A stretch of 64,000 nucleotides of DNA from NCBI GenBank assembly GCA_013399695.1, contig VXAU01002298.1, positions 124,001 to 188,000 on the forward strand. The letters run 5' to 3'. A model generated the notes under the pieces. It worked only from the letters and a program-made list of their open reading frames with translations, was not told the DNA's origin and did not search any database. The position numbers were made by a program, and so were the translations under genes. The stretch comes from Formicarius rufipectus. Its lineage: Eukaryota > Chordata > Aves > Passeriformes > Formicariidae. Below, piece by piece: positions 58,673-64,000 of this stretch (positions within the stretch are counted from its first letter, which is position 1; each line of letters begins with the position of its first letter).

Positions 58673-61490
58673 TATCAACATGCTGTTATTCCTGTATTAG
58701 AAATGTCCCCATAATACATTTTAAAACAAATTGGTCTGTTTTATGTGTTTTTCTTCACTATGATACTTTCTGAACCATTCCCCCATTGAGAGCTGGAAGG
58801 ATACCCCTGCTTCTTGTATTTCTGTGTTAGCTTTCTTCCTTGTATGTCCTCTGCACTTGGACTAGATAAGCATTTATCCTTGTCTTGTTCTTACTCTTCA
58901 TGGCTGTCACTGCCCTTTTACTTGCAAAGGGACATCTCTCTCCCCAGGTGGGTTTTCTTTTCTTTCATCACTTTGTGTGATTACAGTCCAGTGATGCCTT
59001 TGGCATTTTGTCCTTTGTCAGCAAACCAGGGCATATTACAGGCTGTTGAATACACAGAATTTAAGCCCAGAACTAAAATGTGTTTTGATATGTGGATTAT
59101 TATTTATTGACCTATGGCTTTTATTCACTACCCAAATCAGGCCTTTTTTTTTATACCTGCAGGTAAAACCTATAGGTTACCTAGTGAGTTTTGGATGCCT
59201 CGCTGACAAATTTGATTCCCATTCCAGGTTTTATTCAGGAATAGAGTGGTGCTGTGTCTCACCAAAGCTTCAGAATTAAACTTAGATTCAAAAATGCCTT
59301 CAAGGATAGTTAACTCCAAGGCTTTGGGGAACACCATTATTTTAGACCAAGCACTGAGGTCAGAGCAGTTATTGCATCACATGCTGGAGCAGGAATTCCA
59401 CTTGCTAGAGTGAGATTTTTCCCTGCAGAACACTGACAGTGCTATTGGCCATGAGGGCAGCTCCTTGAAGGGCTGCTCTTCCACTGCACTGCAGCTGGGG
59501 GTATATTTGCATTTAATTACTGGTTTGCTTTAGCCTGAGTCACAATGTAAAGCACAAATTGGGGTTGACTAATGCCACCTGGGAAGTAAATCAGACTAAA
59601 GGAATAGAATATAAATGCAATCAAAACCTAGCAGTGAAAATCTATATATTGTAATAAATTTTGGGCCAGAATATGAAAAACGAGTTCCACACTGTTCTAA
59701 TTTGAAATATTTTATTTCAGATTTTTTTTTTCTGTAGAAAAATTTGAACTATCTGAAGAATAGCTGACAAATTAACTTTTTTCTAAGGTAAATTTTTACT
59801 GCATTTGCAACCAAAGAACAAACTCAGAGATCTGCACAGAATACATAAAAGATTCACCCTTTGCCTAGGAAATGCCAGTTCAGGATACACCACAGCAAGA
59901 GAGAGAATTTGCCTTCTTTCTTCCCTGGAAAACATCTGCCCTATTCAAAACAGTGAGATTTTCCCCTAATAAAAGCTGTGTGGGATCAGAGCACCTCTCC
60001 CATAGCTCAGGATCTTGTCTTTGGCCATTGCCCATGGTACATCCTTAAAAAAAAGACTAAAAGAACAGAACAAATGTGGTAATGCTTTGCCAGAACCTGT
60101 TCCCAAGATCCAGGCATCTGCATCTCATGGATTTTGGGACCCAGAAGAGCTGTCACAACCACAGACAGATTTTTCTTGCATTACAGAGTCCATTAACTTC
60201 TTAGGTCTCTGTGACTCCTTCACATCTCCACAATTCTGTGACAAGAAATTCCACAGGATGACCAAAATGATGTTACATTTTTTTCGTTTTCAGCCATTCA
60301 GTTTCTCATTTCACTACATGAACCTACTTTAGTTTATAGTGGAAAAAATAGACATTTTCTTCCTAGCTATTTTCTTTCATTCTTCCATTGACACACTATG
60401 CCGAGTCTCAGAATCAATGTACAAAACCAGCTATATGGAACAACTGCACTTTCCCCATCATTGTAAACACCTCATTGGATAAATTTATAGTTTTTGACTC
60501 TTATGAGCCATGGATTAAAAAGAATTGCATATGAGTTTGAACAGGGAGTGTTTGTACAGTTTAACTGAGAGATGAACTGGTGATATAGAAGGGAAGAAAG
60601 AGAAGAGTGAGAGGGGGAAGGAAAGAACAATGAAAAGTAGAAAACACATACTGTGGTTATGCTGCTTGAGGAAAACTGGCCCCAAACTCCAGCCCTGAAC
60701 TCCCTGAAGTTTGCTTTCCTCTATTGTCAGACCCATGTGGCTTCAAACTCAGCCATCCATGCTCCTGCCTGTTACTATTCCCACCCACACTTGGCCCAGA
60801 AATGATCACTTTTTTCCGAGGATCCTGATGGTCTTTTCTAATGGGAACTGTTCTGGACACTCCCCTGTAGGGTGGGTGTGACAGTACCTAATTTATAATC
60901 AGGCAGTTAATTGTGGCTTGCTTGACTTTGCTCAGCAAGACAACCTGGGAAACCAGAACAGCTCCTGATAAACCTTGTTCACTGTCCAGATATTTCAGCA
61001 CTGAGGCAGGCTGGTGGTGGAAACGTAAACATCATCTTTTATCTTTGCCTTAGACAGCAATGCAAGGACTTCAGGATATTTCAATACCTCTAACAACCAC
61101 CCCCACTATGTGGGGCCATGCTCATACCCTTGGGTCTGGACCCACACTTGGAAAACTTTTTCTTTGTGTAAAATATGAACAGGCCTTTTTTTCATCCTTC
61201 TCAAGGTCTATTTGGTGCAGCTACAGCAAAATAAATCCTGTACAAGAGGCAGAGGTTACAAGAACTGGGGGTTCCTTGTGGCAATAATTAGCCACCGACC
61301 AGAATTGTTTGAGTGGTCTCTGCCCCTGATGGCCACTGGTGCAAGGATATAATGAGATGTGACTGTCACAGGCCTAGAGCAAGCATCTGAAAGTAAAAAA
61401 CAGACTGCAGAGACCAGCTGGAACCACAGTCTACAAACTGCAATTTAATCTTTCCTTTTTATTTTTTTTCATGTAGAAATGTAGGGCACT
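58673..61490. other. Unique non-coding DNA
   Basis: Frames of 98 and 105 codons (58814-59110 and 60015-60332, plus) show no domain. No repeat family recognised. Confidence 0.5.
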
Positions 61491-61524
61491 TTTTTTTTTT
61501 ATTTTTTATTTTTTTATTTTTTTA
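61491..61524. repeat. T-rich (ATTTTTT)n run
   Basis: Ten T followed by ATTTTTT units. Confidence 0.9.
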
Positions 61525-62613
61525 CTGGGACGGAGTATATTGTTTTTAATTACCTTTACAATCACCACAGACACACAGCGATCCCAATCCCTAACCCTGA
61601 AAGCATTTTTCAAGAATAACTGTCAGGAACAAATGTTAGAAATTGAGAGGTACTCTGAAGGAAGCGAGTGAGAAAAGAAAGATTCAGAAAACAGAAGCAG
61701 ATCATGGTAGCACTATGGTAACACACTTCATTTTTAATTTGTGCATTTGTATGTGATTTTTTATTGTATTTTTCTTTTTAGTGCTGAGTAATTCCATAGA
61801 AAACTGAAAGAAGTGAATACTATTGATGAATATACTGTATCATATTAATGAATACTATTAGTGAATACTATTATTACCACTGAGTCTTGAGCATTTTTGA
61901 AGGTCAGGTGGCCATTTAGTTCTTTAAATACAAGCTGAGATATAGCTTATTATGATACAAACAAATTGCAGGTCTTATGTTTCGCAGCTCTTAAAATATT
62001 CATATGGTCTTAATATTTTTCCATATACAAATGAATTTTTTGTGGGTTTGGTGTGTCTCATATCTTTTCCTTTCTGCTCTTTCGGCCTTCTTTCAGTCAT
62101 GGAGATGACTGACCTAGAAGAGCATTACCTCACATGTCTCAGATGTTGTAGAGTACTGGAGAGCCACAAATATACTGCCACAATTTAGGGAAAGGGAGGA
62201 AAGGAGGCTGGGAATAATTTCAATTCTGTGTATAATTAGCCACATGCATACTTTTGTTTGAAACTGTGGAAGAAGTTGAACTCAAAGTTATTCTTCATTT
62301 TCTGCCTCTTGGAGTAGTCCACATGACTATGATCATCCTGATCTTCATTAACCATTTTTAAAATGAAGTGTGCAATCTTCTTTATTGCCCTCCTTCCAAA
62401 GAGTGAGGAGAGATTTTTGGCTATAAATCTAAACTAATATTTTATTCTCTCTCCTTGCAATCACACTTATTTAGATATGTCTTCCCTGCTCTGGCTATAT
62501 GGACTTGATGACAGGAAAGAAAGCTTTCTTAGATTTAGAAATCTAGGAGAGAAGATAGGAAGGGATAGGCAGCCACATCCAGCTTCCCACCATCCTGGGA
62601 ACTTGTTTAATAC
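61525..62613. other. Unique AT-rich non-coding DNA
   Basis: 61815-61876 holds three to four degenerate copies of GAATACTATT(A/G)(A/G)TGAATACT. No gene seen. Confidence 0.5.
61815..61876. repeat. Degenerate short tandem repeat (GTGAATACTATT)n
   Basis: GTGAATACTATTGATGAATA, TTAATGAATACTATTAGTG and AATACTATTATTACC are adjacent imperfect copies. Confidence 0.7.
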
Positions 62614-62650
62614 TCCACCTGTTTCAGGTGGAGTGTGATCCACCTGAAAC
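62614..62650. other. Compound perfect palindrome with three E-boxes
   Basis: TCCACCTG (62614-62621) pairs perfectly with CAGGTGGA (62625-62632) around TTT. GTTTCAGGTGGA (62621-62632) also pairs perfectly with TCCACCTGAAAC (62639-62650) around GTGTGA. The middle arm can thus pair left or right, giving two alternative hairpins. CACCTG/CAGGTG, the ZEB/SNAI E2-box core, occurs three times. A short replication-slippage duplication with inversion could also produce it. Confidence 0.7.
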
Positions 62651-64000
62651 TGAAGGGCTTAGTTTGGGAAAGGAGTCCCCGGGAGTGTTTCTTAAAACTC
62701 AGTAGGAATGTTCCACATGCCATTCCTCTTTCCTCTCTATCACTCCCTCCTCTTCCACACAGACTGACCATTATCTGTCTCCTCAGGCAATATAACAAAC
62801 CAAGTTCCACAAAGACAAAAGTCTTCAACCCTTAAAACCTACAGTTTGCCTGAGGGAGACAGCACGACCAGAAAAGGTCAAACACACGACTGATGTCTTG
62901 GTCCTGGTGTCCCTTTGGCTCTAGTGAGCTCCCAGCCCGTTGTAATATATTGCCAAGCACAAAGGTGTTCAGGACCCAGCCCTCAGAGGTTGCAGGCTTG
63001 GGGAATAGCCTTTCTTCTTCTATTGCTTCCAAAGTTTGGCAGCACACCTCAGGCCAATTATAAGAAATCATGCTGCAGAAATATTTCTCACCTGGATAAA
63101 TCATTCTTTTCTCCCCGTGTGACTCCTTTTTTTTTTTTTTCCCCTATAACAAAACAGTCTCACAGCACTTTTCCCATCTGTGCTGTGGAGATTTCTTTTG
63201 ACCTTGCTGAGCAGCCTGGCCATCCATCATGTCAAAGCTGAGCTACCTGAGAGCAGAGCCCAGGAGACTGTCAACTCACCTACCCACCTCAGTGACTGCA
63301 ACGCACAGCAGAACCCAGCTTGGCTCTCCCCATGATGGATACTTTCCCTTCCCTGCTGGTCCTTAGGCTTTTCCCATCACTTTCTTCCCTTTGTTTCTCA
63401 TGGTTTGGTGAAAATTGAAAACAGGCATACACACAAGGTCTTACTTACCTTTAGGTGAATCTCTGTAGCATCAGTCTTGGTGGCAAAGAAAATCTCAATT
63501 CCATCACCTCTGTCTTTTTCCTGTTCTGCTAGAGCACGTGTTCTCAGTTTGGACTTACAGAAAGACTGTTTTCCCCTTCCTGCAAACTTTGCCTCACTGG
63601 GATATTTCACATTAACTTTATCTGTCAGGCAATAAGGAGGAATGGGTACAAGATGATGACTTAATCCAGCATCTGTTGAAGTCCATAGTCACCTCTCCTT
63701 TAGATCACGACCTAAATCCTTATTCCTAAAAGCAGCTTTGACACTTAATCCTTGGAGGGGAAAAAAGAAAGGGAGTGAGTCAAATACAATAAGACTGGCA
63801 TTTTTTTATTTGAAGGACACATCAACCTGACAGAAAAAATCTCTTCTTGACCTATGCAGTGGCTTTCTAAAGAAACTGTGACAGTGGGGACAACGTAGAG
63901 TAGAATGAGTCCCATCATGTTGGAAAATTAAACTGAGACCGAGCAAAAGTGAGAAATATATCAAGTTTCAGAGAAAATACAGCAAAGGCAGAGGGGTGAT
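62651..64000. other. Unique non-coding DNA
   Basis: Poly-T at 63127-63140. Opposite-strand frames of 90 and 108 codons overlap at 62.83-63.24 kb with no domain. Nothing else recognised to the end of the window. Confidence 0.5.

Noticed and set aside
61815..61876. CRISPR-like array
   Set aside because: Units are short, imperfect and contiguous without spacers, in a vertebrate nuclear genome.

Overview
The window reads as AT-rich, gene-poor vertebrate nuclear DNA, almost certainly from a bird and probably a passerine. The main reason is repeat content. There are about twenty copies of the 3' end of the CR1 LINE, the dominant avian retrotransposon, recognisable by the terminal ATTCTATGATTCTATG motif and the conserved 3' UTR. 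There are also four to five LTRs that look like avian endogenous retroviruses. Passerine placement rests on my memory of one LTR type and is not proven.

I find no protein-coding gene, exon, tRNA, CRISPR array or bacterial-type feature that I can support. The longest open frames (up to 235 codons) lie inside LTRs, CR1 copies or low-complexity tracts, or show no recognisable domain. The stretch could be intergenic or lie inside a very long intron; the sequence alone does not decide this.

Layout. 0-11 kb: mostly unique sequence, two small CR1 relics and an E-box palindrome near 2.07 kb. 11.1-11.5 kb: one CR1 inserted in an older CR1. 13.15-13.36 kb: a stretch resembling the 5S rRNA promoter region, possibly an ancient AmnSINE1-type SINE. 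13.5-18.4 kb: long G/T-rich, purine and pyrimidine tracts. 18.6-20.3 kb: two related LTR relics in inverted orientation, the second with a near-perfect 5-bp target duplication and two CR1 copies nested inside. 25.1-26.3 kb: a minus-strand LTR, possibly with a scrap of internal provirus. 29.4-30.1 kb: a plus-strand LTR with visible TATA and polyadenylation signals. 32.7-33.8 kb: a CR1 followed by a well preserved CpG-rich solo LTR with a perfect GCACC target duplication. 34.8-55.9 kb: unique DNA with CR1 ends scattered on both strands, including a tail-to-tail pair at 41.06 kb. 53.9 kb: a TA microsatellite. 56.94 kb: a 58-base assembly gap. 57.6-57.8 kb: AT-rich sequence resembling conserved non-coding DNA. 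62.6 kb: a perfect compound palindrome carrying three CACCTG E-boxes.

Nothing here looks like a new multi-gene system. The observations most worth checking are the 5S-like segment, the CACCTG palindromes, the young CpG-rich LTR and the nested or inverted LTR/CR1 structures.
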